Assembly: GCF_030209835.1 (NCBI RefSeq)
Contig: NZ_JARVRF010000006.1
Coordinates: 20,630-84,629, forward strand
Reading direction: 5' to 3'
Length of the DNA: 64,000 nt
Origin: Arthrobacter sp. efr-133-R2A-120
Lineage (GTDB): Bacteria; Actinomycetota; Actinomycetes; Actinomycetales; Micrococcaceae
Shown: piece by piece, positions 35,843 through 44,000 of the stretch
Layout: every line of letters starts with the position of its first letter
How positions within the stretch are numbered: position 1 is the stretch's first letter
Translations under genes and position numbers: made by a program
The notes under the pieces: model-generated
What the model was told of the DNA's origin: nothing
Database searches by the model: none
What the model saw: only the letters and a program-made list of their open reading frames with translations

Positions 35843-35989
35843 GTGTCCGCAGAAATGGACCACCCAACGTTGAATTGGCAAGGAAACCCTGAGCAGGACG
35901 CCGGCAGCGAGGAACTCATGTCCGCACCCTGGCTGGGCCTCCACTATCGGATCGAACCTGTATGGACGGCAAGGCCCGCCCAGCTTTAG
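35843..35989 (+). CDS. Small hypothetical ORF, 48 aa
   Basis: A GTG at 35843 has GGAAGGAG 5 bp upstream, and the frame runs 48 codons to a TAG at 35987-35989. It ends WLGLHYRIEPVWTARPAQL. It follows the Dabb gene by 33 bp on the same strand. It may be a real small protein or the remnant of a longer gene; no family is recognised. An earlier in-frame ATG at 35819 lacks a ribosome site. Confidence 0.4.
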   Translation: MSAEMDHPTLNWQGNPEQDAGSEELMSAPWLGLHYRIEPVWTARPAQL

Positions 35990-36097
35990 TGAGTGAGCGT
36001 CCGCAAGAACACGCACAAACCTGAGCGAGCGTCCGGTCTGCGTGTCAGGCCGGACGCTCGCTCAGGTATATGGCCGCAAACCCCGACCCTCGCTCAC
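35989..36097. repeat. REP-like element with GTGAGCGAGCGTC cores and 17-bp inverted repeat
   Basis: A GTGAGTGAGCGTCC copy starts at 35989. CCTGAGCGAGCGTCCGG (36020-36036) and its exact reverse complement (36050-36066) form a 17-bp stem with a 13-nt loop. Another inverted core, GACCCTCGCTCAC, ends at 36097. The core is shared with 1839-1884, so this is a dispersed intergenic repeat family. The element sits directly after the small ORF. Confidence 0.65.
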
Positions 36098-36135
36098 CTA
36101 TAACGCCAAAATTTGAAACCCTCGTGCAGAAGACC

Positions 36136-36168
36136 AAGGGGCCACCCGGATAAACCGGGCGGCCCCTT
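36136..36168. terminator. Bidirectional terminator-like stem-loop
   Basis: AAGGGGCCACCCGG pairs with CCGGGCGGCCCCTT across ATAAA, giving a 14-bp stem with one mismatch. It is flanked by A-rich sequence on one side and TT on the other. Its location between convergent units suits termination from either direction. Confidence 0.65.
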
Positions 36169-36198
36169 CGCGACGCGCAAACGGCTGGCTGACACGGA

Positions 36199-36259
36199 GA
36201 AGGCCTGACGACTCGCGGATATGGGCCGCGCCAGAGAATTTCTGCGTCATCAGGCCTTC
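36199..36259. repeat. 14-bp inverted repeat GAAGGCCTGACGAC / GTCATCAGGCCTTC
   Basis: The arms 36199-36212 and 36246-36259 pair with one mismatch. The 33-bp spacer contains further GCGG/CCGC complementarity. It lies between two terminator-like stems and its function is unknown. Confidence 0.5.
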
Positions 36260-36289
36260 GGCGCGTCGCCAGTCATGAATGAAGAAGCA

Positions 36290-36322
36290 CGACGGCGGCA
36301 CCCACGCCGGGTGCCGCCGTCG
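36290..36322 (-). terminator. Terminator-like stem-loop after pobA
   Basis: CGACGGCGGCACCC (36290-36303) and GGGTGCCGCCGTCG (36309-36322) form a perfect 14-bp stem with a 5-nt loop. The stem starts 6 bp past the pobA stop on the minus strand and is followed by a T-containing stretch. Confidence 0.75.
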
Positions 36323-36327
36323 AACTG

Positions 36328-37515
36328 CTACTTCCCCGTCGGCCATCCCGTGTACGACTCGGCAAGGTACGCCCGCGCGTGCCGGGAGGAGACCACGGAG
36401 TGGAGCTCGCCGAGCTGGCGGGCACGGCCGAAGTCGTCCGAGCCGGGAACGGTGTGCAGCATGGACGTCATCCAGTACGAGAAGTGCTGGGCCTTCCAGA
36501 CGCGTTCCAGGGCGCGGTCGCTGTAGGACTCAAGCAGCTCGCCGGAGCCATTTGCGTAGAACGAATCGAGGCCTTCGAAGAGAACTTTGACGTCGTGGAG
36601 GGCCAGGTTCAGCCCCTTGGCACCCGTCGGTGGAACCGTGTGGGCGGCGTCGCCTGCTAGGAACAGGTTTCCGTAGCGCATCGGCGTGTGGACGAAGCTG
36701 CGGAACGGCAGGACCATCTTCTCGAGGACCGGCCCCTCCTTGAGTTCAAAACCGTTTCCGTTGACGCGCTTGCGGAATTCGGACCAGATGCGCTCGTCGT
36801 CCCAATCGGCCACGTTTTCCTTGGGATCGCACTGGAAGTACATGCGCTGCACGTTCTCCGTGCGCTGGCTGATCAGGGCGAAGCCGTTCTCGGAGTTGGC
36901 GTAAATCAGTTCGTCCGAGCTGCGCGGGGCCTGGGCGAGGATGCCGAACCAGGCGAAGGGGTATTCGTGGAAGTACCACTTGCGGTTGGCCTCGGGGATC
37001 TGGAAGCGGCAATGGCTGCGTGAACCATCGGCGCCCACTAGGAAATCCGCCTGGATCTCGAATTCCTGGCCCTCGGCGTCGGTGAACCAGACTTTCGGTT
37101 TGCCTTCGAGGTCGTGGATGGTGGTGTCCGTGACGCTGTACCGGACGTCGCCGCCGTCGTCATTGCGCCGTGCAGCGAGGTCAAGGAAGACGTCCGTCTG
37201 CGGGTAGAGCCAGACCGATTCTCCCACGAGCTCCTTGAAGTCGATCCGGTGGCTTTCGCCGTTGAAGCGCAGTTCGATACCGTCGTGCCTGTCGCCCTCG
37301 CGCAGCACGCGGTCGGAAACACCGCTTTCCACGAGCAAGTTCACGGAGCCGTGTTCCAGGATGCCCGCGCGGACGGTCTCGGCTATCTGTTGGTGGCTGC
37401 GGACCTCGATGACGGTGGATTCGATCCCCGACTTCGCGAGCAGGTGGGAGAGCATGAGGCCGGCCGGGCCCGCGCCCATAATGGCCACTTGGGTGGTGAT
37501 GATCTTACGTGCCAT
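36328..37515 (-). CDS. pobA: 4-hydroxybenzoate 3-monooxygenase
   Basis: This 395-residue group A flavoprotein hydroxylates 4-hydroxybenzoate to protocatechuate with NAD(P)H. It has the FAD motif IMGAGPAGLMLSHLL (residues about 12-26), the DG motif VGADGSRSHCRF, the GD motif LFLAGDAAHTVPPTGAKGLNLA and the expected family length. It lies downstream of IclR copy 3 with a palindromic TTCCGTTCAACGGAA between them. It links the upstream ring-aromatizing genes to the protocatechuate pathway, whose ring-cleavage genes are not in this window. Confidence 0.95.
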   Translation of the reverse strand: MARKIITTQVAIMGAGPAGLMLSHLLAKSGIESTVIEVRSHQQIAETVRAGILEHGSVNLLVESGVSDRVLREGDRHDGIELRFNGESHRIDFKELVGESVWLYPQTDVFLDLAARRNDDGGDVRYSVTDTTIHDLEGKPKVWFTDAEGQEFEIQADFLVGADGSRSHCRFQIPEANRKWYFHEYPFAWFGILAQAPRSSDELIYANSENGFALISQRTENVQRMYFQCDPKENVADWDDERIWSEFRKRVNGNGFELKEGPVLEKMVLPFRSFVHTPMRYGNLFLAGDAAHTVPPTGAKGLNLALHDVKVLFEGLDSFYANGSGELLESYSDRALERVWKAQHFSYWMTSMLHTVPGSDDFGRARQLGELHSVVSSRHARAYLAESYTGWPTGK

Positions 37516-37608
37516 GGTGTTCCTCGCTTCATTGCGGAACCGCGCCTGAAGGCTGCGGTCGTTCTGCTGATCAGTGTGACCCCCACCGCATGGTCGGTGT
37601 TATACGAA

Positions 37609-37623
37609 TTCCGTTCAACGGAA
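37609..37623. promoter_or_regulatory. IclR-type operator TTCCGTTCAACGGAA in pobA promoter
   Basis: This is a perfect palindrome around a central C, 94 bp upstream of pobA and 6 bp past the end of IclR copy 3. The first 13 bases differ by one base from the sites at 29394 and 32921. Confidence 0.7.
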
Positions 37624-37628
37624 AATCC

Positions 37629-38381
37629 TTAAGCGTTCCGCTGCTCCCCGAGCTGGCGCCCGATTCCGCGGGCCGCCGTCTGCAGCGCGGGTACCAAGGC
37701 CTGCAGGCGCATTTCAGCGAGGGGAACCACGACGCCGAGCGCGGCTACCGTGCGCCGCTTGCCGTCCGCGACCGGCACCGCGATTCCCCATGTGTCCGGA
37801 TCCACTACGCCCGCGAGCTGCGCGTACCCCTGCTGGGCGGTTTCGGCCAAAAGGTGACGGACGACGTCGGCCGTCACCTTTCCGGCGGGGTCGCTGAACT
37901 GTTTGAGGTACTCAGCCTGCTGTTCCCGCGGCTGGCTAGCCATCAACGCCAGCCCAGCCGAAGAGATATGAACCGGCATGCGGCCGGCAACCCGGGCGCG
38001 GTTGGCCACGGATCCCCGGCGGGACAGCCGCTCGACGAACAATGCCTCCCAGCCGTCGAGCACGGCAAGGTTCACGTTCTGGTTCAGGACCTGCTGGATA
38101 TCCTCCATGAACGGCAGAGCCGCCTGCCGGAGGGCCAAGGTGGGTGAATTCCGGTTGACGAGTTCCCACAAACGCAGGCCCAGGCGGACATCTCCGCCGA
38201 CGGCCAGCTCCAGGAGCCCGTGGTCGGCGAGTTGCCGGACCAGGCGATGGGCGCTTGTGAGGGGCAATCCGGCAGTCTCCGCGAGTTCGGAAAGCCGCAG
38301 CGACGTGGATGCTTCGGGGAACGCCTCGATGATCCGGACGATGCGATCCACCACCGAATCGCCGGATGCCGAGTTGGCCAC
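37629..38381 (-). CDS. IclR-family transcriptional regulator (copy 3, pobA-linked)
   Basis: This protein of about 250 residues starts at GTG 38381, with GGTGGAGG 4-5 bp upstream. The winged helix is LRLSELAETAGLPLTSAHRLVRQL, and the effector domain contains GRMPVHISSAGLALMA and GYAQLAGVVDPDTWG. It is 113 bp upstream of pobA on the same strand. Its N-terminus (ANSASGDS) is nearly that of copy 2, indicating local duplication. Likely role: PobR/PcaR-like control of pobA. Confidence 0.92.
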   Translation of the reverse strand: MANSASGDSVVDRIVRIIEAFPEASTSLRLSELAETAGLPLTSAHRLVRQLADHGLLELAVGGDVRLGLRLWELVNRNSPTLALRQAALPFMEDIQQVLNQNVNLAVLDGWEALFVERLSRRGSVANRARVAGRMPVHISSAGLALMASQPREQQAEYLKQFSDPAGKVTADVVRHLLAETAQQGYAQLAGVVDPDTWGIAVPVADGKRRTVAALGVVVPLAEMRLQALVPALQTAARGIGRQLGEQRNA

Positions 38382-38405
38382 TGCGCCTCCACCACTTCCC
38401 GCGGA

Positions 38406-38420
38406 TTCCATTGAATGGGG
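38406..38420. promoter_or_regulatory. Candidate IclR-type site TTCCATTGAATGGGG
   Basis: This imperfect dyad 24 bp upstream of the IclR copy 3 start resembles the element at 32093-32109 upstream of IclR copy 2. It may be an autoregulatory site. Confidence 0.45.
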
Positions 38421-38428
38421 GCATCAGT

Positions 38429-38989
38429 TTACATCGGCGCGGAGGGATCCGCTGTGTCATCCCTGGTTTCCCGCCGCGAAATCTCCAAGCCAATCGCGTC
38501 GTAGTGCGCCAGGACTACCGGCGAGGCAGACGTACTGGGCTGGTCCAGCAAGCCAAAAGCGAAATCACTGGCGGCAAGGAGTTCTTCATCGGTGCACTTG
38601 TCCAGCGGTTGGAGTCCCGCCGCATCGATCGAGGCTGCGAATTCGCCCGTGATCTCGATCGATTTCGATCCCGTTGCGGCTTGCGCGAGGCTCGCAGGCT
38701 TGTCCGTGAATTCCAGCGAAACTCCGTAGCCAGCGCCAAGGCCCACTTCCGTCGTTCCGCCGTCGATCGCGTTGAGGTCGTTGCGGAGTCCCGCCAAAGC
38801 CTGCGATTCGACAATCGCGGCGCGGGAAAAGCCAACTCTGATGTGGGAGGTGATGCCCATTCGACGAATCCGGCGAACGATGTGAACGAGTGCGGGCCTC
38901 GAATCTTGATTGAGGCTTCCCCGTACGTCGATTTCGACGGCGTCCGTGGAGACATCGAATTTCACAAGGGCGTGCAATCTACGGTCCAT
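38429..38989 (-). CDS. STAS-like domain protein, unknown function
   Basis: This 186-residue protein has an N-terminal half (about residues 10-85) with a STAS/anti-sigma-antagonist-like pattern: VEIDVRGSLNQDSRPALVHIVRRIRRMG and later HIRVGFSRAAIVESQALAGL. The C-terminal half contains LDKCTDEELLAASDFAFGLLD and is not recognised. GGAG lies 5 bp before the ATG. It neighbours a GAF-ANTAR protein on the same strand, a pairing that suggests a stress-signalling role. The phosphorylatable serine expected in a true antagonist is not certain. Confidence 0.7.
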   Translation of the reverse strand: MDRRLHALVKFDVSTDAVEIDVRGSLNQDSRPALVHIVRRIRRMGITSHIRVGFSRAAIVESQALAGLRNDLNAIDGGTTEVGLGAGYGVSLEFTDKPASLAQAATGSKSIEITGEFAASIDAAGLQPLDKCTDEELLAASDFAFGLLDQPSTSASPVVLAHYDAIGLEISRRETRDDTADPSAPM

Positions 38990-39096
38990 AGGTACTCCAA
39001 ATAAGGGTGTCTATGGCCGACGGCTCAACCTCAAGAAGGTTATCGCCTCGCCCCCCTTGTTGTACACCCCACGAGTTGACCCGCGGCGGGCCCGGC

Positions 39097-39867
39097 TCAC
39101 CCTGCCCGGCTGCGGCCCGGCTCCTGGGTCGGTTCTTCGAAGTGGGTCAGGGTGCCCGCTGCGTCAACAGAATCCACCAGGGACTTGGCGATATCGCGCA
39201 ATTTCACATTGCGATTGCTTGAGGCTTCCGTCAGGATCCGGACAGCGTCCTCCTGGCTGCAGCGGCTCTGTGCCATGACAATTCCTACCGCGATGTCTAT
39301 GACCGTGCGGGACTCCATCGCCGCCCGAAGGTTCTTTGCGCTATCCGCATGGAGGGCGAACCTGATGGCGAGACGCAAGGCCTGCGATACCTCACGGGTG
39401 TATCCGCGGGCCCGGTCTGCGGCCCTTTGGTCGAACTTGTAAGGCGCTTCGGAGTACAGGTTGAGCGCCGCTTTTGCCTCTCCCTCAAGGTTGAATGGCA
39501 ACGACAACACCGACCTCAGGCCGTGCGACGCAACCGCGGCCGCATAGTCGGGGCCCCAACGGTTCTCCTCAAGAAGATCCGGGACGTGGACTTCCCGATC
39601 CTCTTCGGCAGCCGTCAAACATGGACCCTGGGCCAAGGAATATTGGATCTCGTCCACTTCGCGGGCCGCATCACTGCTCCAACCAATCGTGAGCGCCTTC
39701 CGCTCGCGTAGCAGCGTGATCCCGCAGAGCGCATCATCGCCGTCGCCCGCCATCTGGTGGGCAGAAAACCGAGCCAGCTCATTGAGGAAGTCCTCGAAGT
39801 CGGCACTCTCCAGGATCAGGTTCTGGATTCGGTCGATGGTAGTCAAACTGGTATCTGCAGGAAGCAT
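39097..39867 (-). CDS. GAF-ANTAR transcription antitermination regulator
   Basis: This protein of about 256 residues has a GAF sensor domain (about residues 15-165, including SLAQGPCLTAAEEDREVHVPDL and LRSVLSLPF). A C-terminal ANTAR RNA-binding domain (about residues 175-235) includes RTVIDIAVGIVMAQSRCSQEDAVRIL. ANTAR proteins bind paired hexaloop hairpins in mRNA leaders and prevent termination. AGGAGAACG before ATG 39867 supports this start over upstream in-frame codons. The target RNA is unknown. Confidence 0.92.
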   Translation of the reverse strand: MLPADTSLTTIDRIQNLILESADFEDFLNELARFSAHQMAGDGDDALCGITLLRERKALTIGWSSDAAREVDEIQYSLAQGPCLTAAEEDREVHVPDLLEENRWGPDYAAAVASHGLRSVLSLPFNLEGEAKAALNLYSEAPYKFDQRAADRARGYTREVSQALRLAIRFALHADSAKNLRAAMESRTVIDIAVGIVMAQSRCSQEDAVRILTEASSNRNVKLRDIAKSLVDSVDAAGTLTHFEEPTQEPGRSRAG

Positions 39868-40013
39868 GGCGCGTTCTCCTGGTGAATATTCTGATTGGGG
39901 CATGTGGAAACAATAAGTCCCTTTACATAAGGTCCCACACGGCTGGCAATTGAGAAACACCCAGGCCGATTCTCCCAATAGGCGCCTTCGGGTTCCAGCA
40001 CCTTCAGCTCTAG

Positions 40014-40865
40014 CTAGCGCCGCATGACGAGTGCTGTCTTGGCGTACATGGCACTCGCCGCGAGTTCATAGAACACGACGATCAGTCCGAGCACTTGGCC
40101 AGCATCCGTTACAGTGCATTCGACCGAGCGGTCGCTCGTGCGTCGCGCACCCGGAATCGACATTGCAAGCTCGGCGGCGTTTGCCGTCGGCATGTCCACA
40201 GCAACCGTGAACTGCTCCGGCAGTTCCGAAACTGTGAGAGCCGCCGCGTTACGCACGACGCGCGCCGCGGCTTCGCGAATGGCGTCGCGAGCCACGGAAG
40301 GCGCAACCGATGCGGTGGAAGTGTAACCGTGCGCGACTTTGACCTCGACTACCTCGACGCCCGCGAACTGCTTCCGAGCGATACGGCAGATCACGTCATC
40401 GCCGCTGACGAGCCCGACGGGGACGCCGAGCGAGCTCGCGTACATGGCGTTGACCTCGGCCTCCGAGACCACCGCGCCGTTCACCCGCACCTCCGTGAAG
40501 TGGCTCGAAAAGGTGTGCGCAAGCACGCCGTGTTCCCCTGCGGGGGCGTGATAGCCGATGAACAGGGCGACGTCGCAATCCGCCGTGAGTCCCTCGGCCA
40601 TGCACTGTGCCTTCGGACTGCCGAACACGACGATGGCCCGGGGGTCAAGAAGCTCGTGAATCAGGTTGTCCATCGTGCCGTGCGAATCGTTGATGACCAC
40701 CTCGTCCGCACCCCCATCGAAGGCACCCGCGATTGCGGCGTTCGCCTCGAGCGTCATCAATTCTTGCGCACGTGGATAGCCATAGCCGCCGCGAACGACC
40801 TGGTCGAACGTCGCGACGCCGGCGACGCCCTCCATGTCGATCGAGATGAATGTCTTGATGCTCAC
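40014..40865 (-). CDS. dppA: M55-family D-aminopeptidase (DppA-like)
   Basis: This protein of 283 residues matches Bacillus subtilis DppA, a self-compartmentalising zinc D-aminopeptidase that removes N-terminal D-amino acids such as D-Ala. Candidate ligands are Asp10 and Glu12 (ISIDMEGVAGV), His62 (NDSHGTMDN), His106 (IGYHAPAGEHG) and Glu135 or Glu137. His117 (VLAHTFS) corresponds to the proposed catalytic base. The start at GTG 40865 follows AAGGAGA. It is divergent from the S9-S12 fusion gene and is the leftmost member of the D-peptide island. Confidence 0.93.
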   Translation of the reverse strand: MSIKTFISIDMEGVAGVATFDQVVRGGYGYPRAQELMTLEANAAIAGAFDGGADEVVINDSHGTMDNLIHELLDPRAIVVFGSPKAQCMAEGLTADCDVALFIGYHAPAGEHGVLAHTFSSHFTEVRVNGAVVSEAEVNAMYASSLGVPVGLVSGDDVICRIARKQFAGVEVVEVKVAHGYTSTASVAPSVARDAIREAAARVVRNAAALTVSELPEQFTVAVDMPTANAAELAMSIPGARRTSDRSVECTVTDAGQVLGLIVVFYELAASAMYAKTALVMRR

Positions 40866-40978
40866 ACGTTCTCCTTCGAATCTGGGGCGCGCAGACGGGA
40901 CTGCGCTCATAGAACCCCAGTATTGCGGCGACACCCCTAGCCGCACCTGAGTCAGAGCAACCAAACAAAGCTTCAGCA

Positions 40979-40996
40979 TTGTGCGATCGGACGAAG
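40979..40996. promoter_or_regulatory. 18-bp box TTGTGCGATCGGACGAAG shared with 60750-60767
   Basis: This box lies 76 bp upstream of the first S9-S12 fusion gene, in the divergent promoter region with the M55 gene. The second copy (two mismatches, inverted orientation) is upstream of the long minus-strand operon, so both copies point towards their genes. It is likely the binding site of the island regulator, possibly the PucR protein (inference). Confidence 0.55.
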
Positions 40997-41071
40997 TACG
41001 GGGGCTGTGGAACGTCGATTGTAGAGGGACAAGACATCAATGGACTCAGCGCCACGAGAAGGGGAATCACC

Positions 41072-44000
41072 GTGACGAGCAACACCTTTACGAACCGCCC
41101 GCTTGAGCTCGAAGATATCGCGCGCTTCGTTGTGCCAGCCGAGACCGCCATCTCGCCCGACGGCAAGCTCGTGGTCTTCACACGCACGGAAACCTTGAAC
41201 GGCAGGGCGCACAGCTCACTCTGGGCGGTCAGCGACGGCTCCGAGGCCCGCCGTCTGACGAGCGGCCCGGCCGATTCCGCGCCGCAATTCGTTCCCGATG
41301 GCTCCGCGGTTCTCTTCCTCCGGGCATCCGCTGGACCAGCCCAGGTGTATCTACTGCCAATCGGAGGAGGTGAAGCGCGGGCACTTAGCCGGACCGCCGA
41401 TTTCCCCCTGGGTGTTACGGCCGCGCGCATCAGCCCCGACGGCCTCCGCCTCGCCATCACCGCACCAGTTTCGCGCAACGTCACGGGGTCCGCGGTGGAA
41501 GAGCCGGTCGTGATCGACAGGCTCGGCTTCAAGACCGATGGGGTCGGCTGGAACGCAGCGGTTCGACTGCACCTCTTTGTAAGTGAGATCGCATCCGGCC
41601 GAGCGCGACGCCTCAGCGACGGCGACTGGAACGCGAGCGAGGCGAACTGGTCGCCCGACGGCCTGCTGATCGCCTTCACAGCCGCCATCGAACCTGGCAG
41701 TGACGTCGATTGGACGAGCGGCGCCTACGTGATCGACGTCGACGCCAAAATGCCGCTGCCGCGCCGAATCGGCCAAGCCAGCAGCCTCAGCGGGGCACTC
41801 GCATGGTCACCAGACGGTGGCTCCGTGATCGCAGTCGGGAACACCGCCCCGCGCACCGGGAATGCCGAGCTCCTTCGTCTTTACGTCGGCACGGATGAGA
41901 CCGACGCGTCGTTAACTGCCCAGCTCGACCGCAATGTCATGGCTGGCTTCCCGGGCTACCCAGGCGGGCGCCCAACGTTTCGCGCCGACGGCTCCGAGAT
42001 CCTCTACTGCCTACGAGACCGCGGCTGGACGCAGCTGCACGCGGTCACCCCCGATGGCACGAGCTCACGGGCATTGGTCGCAGGGCCCCACCAGGTGGTC
42101 TCTGCCCTGTCCGTTGCGTCTGCTTCCGCACGTGTCGCCTTCGTGCTCACCACCCAGCAGAGCCTGGGTGAGGTCGCGACGCTAGACCTGGCGACGGGCG
42201 TCCTCACCGTGCTCACGAGATTGCGCGAGAGCACCCTCGCCGGCATCGAGCTGTTCGAGGCCGAAGAACGCGAGTTCACAATCTCGGATGGCACACGCGT
42301 TCATGGTTGGTTGCTCTCGGCCCCTGAGACGGATGGAGCGGCACCCCTGCTGCTCGACATTCACGGCGGCCCACACAACGCCTGGAGTGGTGTCGCTGAA
42401 GGTGTTCATCTTTACCACCAGGTCTTGGCGGCGAAGGGCTGGCGCATCCTTATGGTGAACCCACGCGGCTCGGATGGCTACGGGGACGCCTTCTACCGGG
42501 CCGTAAACGGGGGCTGGGGTACCGCCGATGAACGCGACTTCCTCGAGCCGATCGACACGCTCGTTGCCGAGGGCCTCGCCGACCCAGATCGCCTCGCCGT
42601 GACTGGTTACAGCTACGGAGGCTTCGGCACCTGTGCGCTCACGGCAGCGACCACCCGGTTTGCCGCGGCCGTCGCAGGCGGCCTGATCTGCAACTTCTCC
42701 AGCATGGCCGCCGATGGCGAGCACGCCGCGTACTTCTCTGAGATGAGCACCGGGGTTGCGCCGCTCGGCCACTACCGCGAGCTTCTCGACGCCTCGCCGA
42801 TCGCCCGGGTCACCAATGTCACAACGCCGACCCTCATGCTGCACGGAGCCGAGGACGCATCCTGCCCCGTCGGACAGGCAGAGGAATGGTTCAAGGCCCT
42901 ACGCCTCGCCGAGGTGCCAGCTCGCCTTGTTGTCTACCCGGGCGGGAGCCATCTGTTCATCCTGGACGGCCCGATCGAGCATCGCATCGACTATAACCGC
43001 CGTCTTATCGAGTGGCTCGAAAGCTACGCGCGGCCCGTCTCCCGCGCGCGGCCGCGCGGTCTCACGGCCGCCGGTCAAGGTGCCGGCTTCTGGCGCCGTC
43101 GCCTAGGCGTTCTTCGCACGCGCTACGGTGTCACGGCTGCGCAGTTCGGCATCGTGCGGCTCAACGAGAACGGCACCCCGATCGAGTGCACGACGGCGAG
43201 CTCGGGAGTACTCGACATCGGCTCCGGTGTATCCACGACGGACGACGCGCTTTTCCAGATTGGCTCGATCACCAAGGTCTGGACAACGGTCCTCATCATG
43301 CAACTCGTCGACGAAGGGCGCCTGGACCTGGATGCACCGGTGCAGAGCATTCTGCCCGATTTCGCCCTCGCGGATCACTCCACCGCTGCCGCCGTCACCG
43401 TGCGGCACCTGCTGATTCACACGAGCGGCATCGACGGAGACCTCTTCACAGACACCGGCCCGGGCGACGACTGCGTCGAGCGCTACGTCGAGTCACTGAA
43501 GAGTGCCAAGCAGGTGCACCCGATCGACGAGCGTTTCTCGTACTGCAACGCAGGCTTCGTCGTCGCGGGACGGATCATCGAGGTGCTGCGAGGCTGCACC
43601 TGGGACGCCGCGCTACGAAAGCACATCATCGCTCCCATGGGACTCGAACACACGATCACCCTGACCTCGGACGCCCCACGCTTCGCCACCGCAACCGGGC
43701 ACTCTGGTTTCGGCGATGCGGCCCAGCCGGTTCCGAGCTGGTCGATCACGCGCTCCATGGGGCCAGCCGGCCTGATCACGGCGAGCATCGGCGACCTGCT
43801 CAGCTTCGCCCAGACCGCGCTCCGTGGTGGTGTCGCTCCCAACGGCACCCGCATACTCTCCGCCGAATCGGCCAGGGCCATGCTCGAAGAGCAGGTGAGC
43901 CTGCGCGCAGTGTCGCCCGCGACCGTTGGCTGGGGGCTCGGTTGGTTCCTCGAAGACTGGAAGGGAACATTCGTCTACGGACACGATGGGGGTACCATCG

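Larger units (their letters stand above)
36098..36327. other. Hairpin-rich intergenic region between Dabb unit and pobA
   Basis: Together with the repeat at 35989-36097 this makes a 338-bp stretch without a gene. It contains three strong stems, at 36136-36168, 36199-36259 and 36290-36322, annotated separately. It separates the plus-strand dehydrogenase unit from the convergent pobA gene. Confidence 0.6.
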
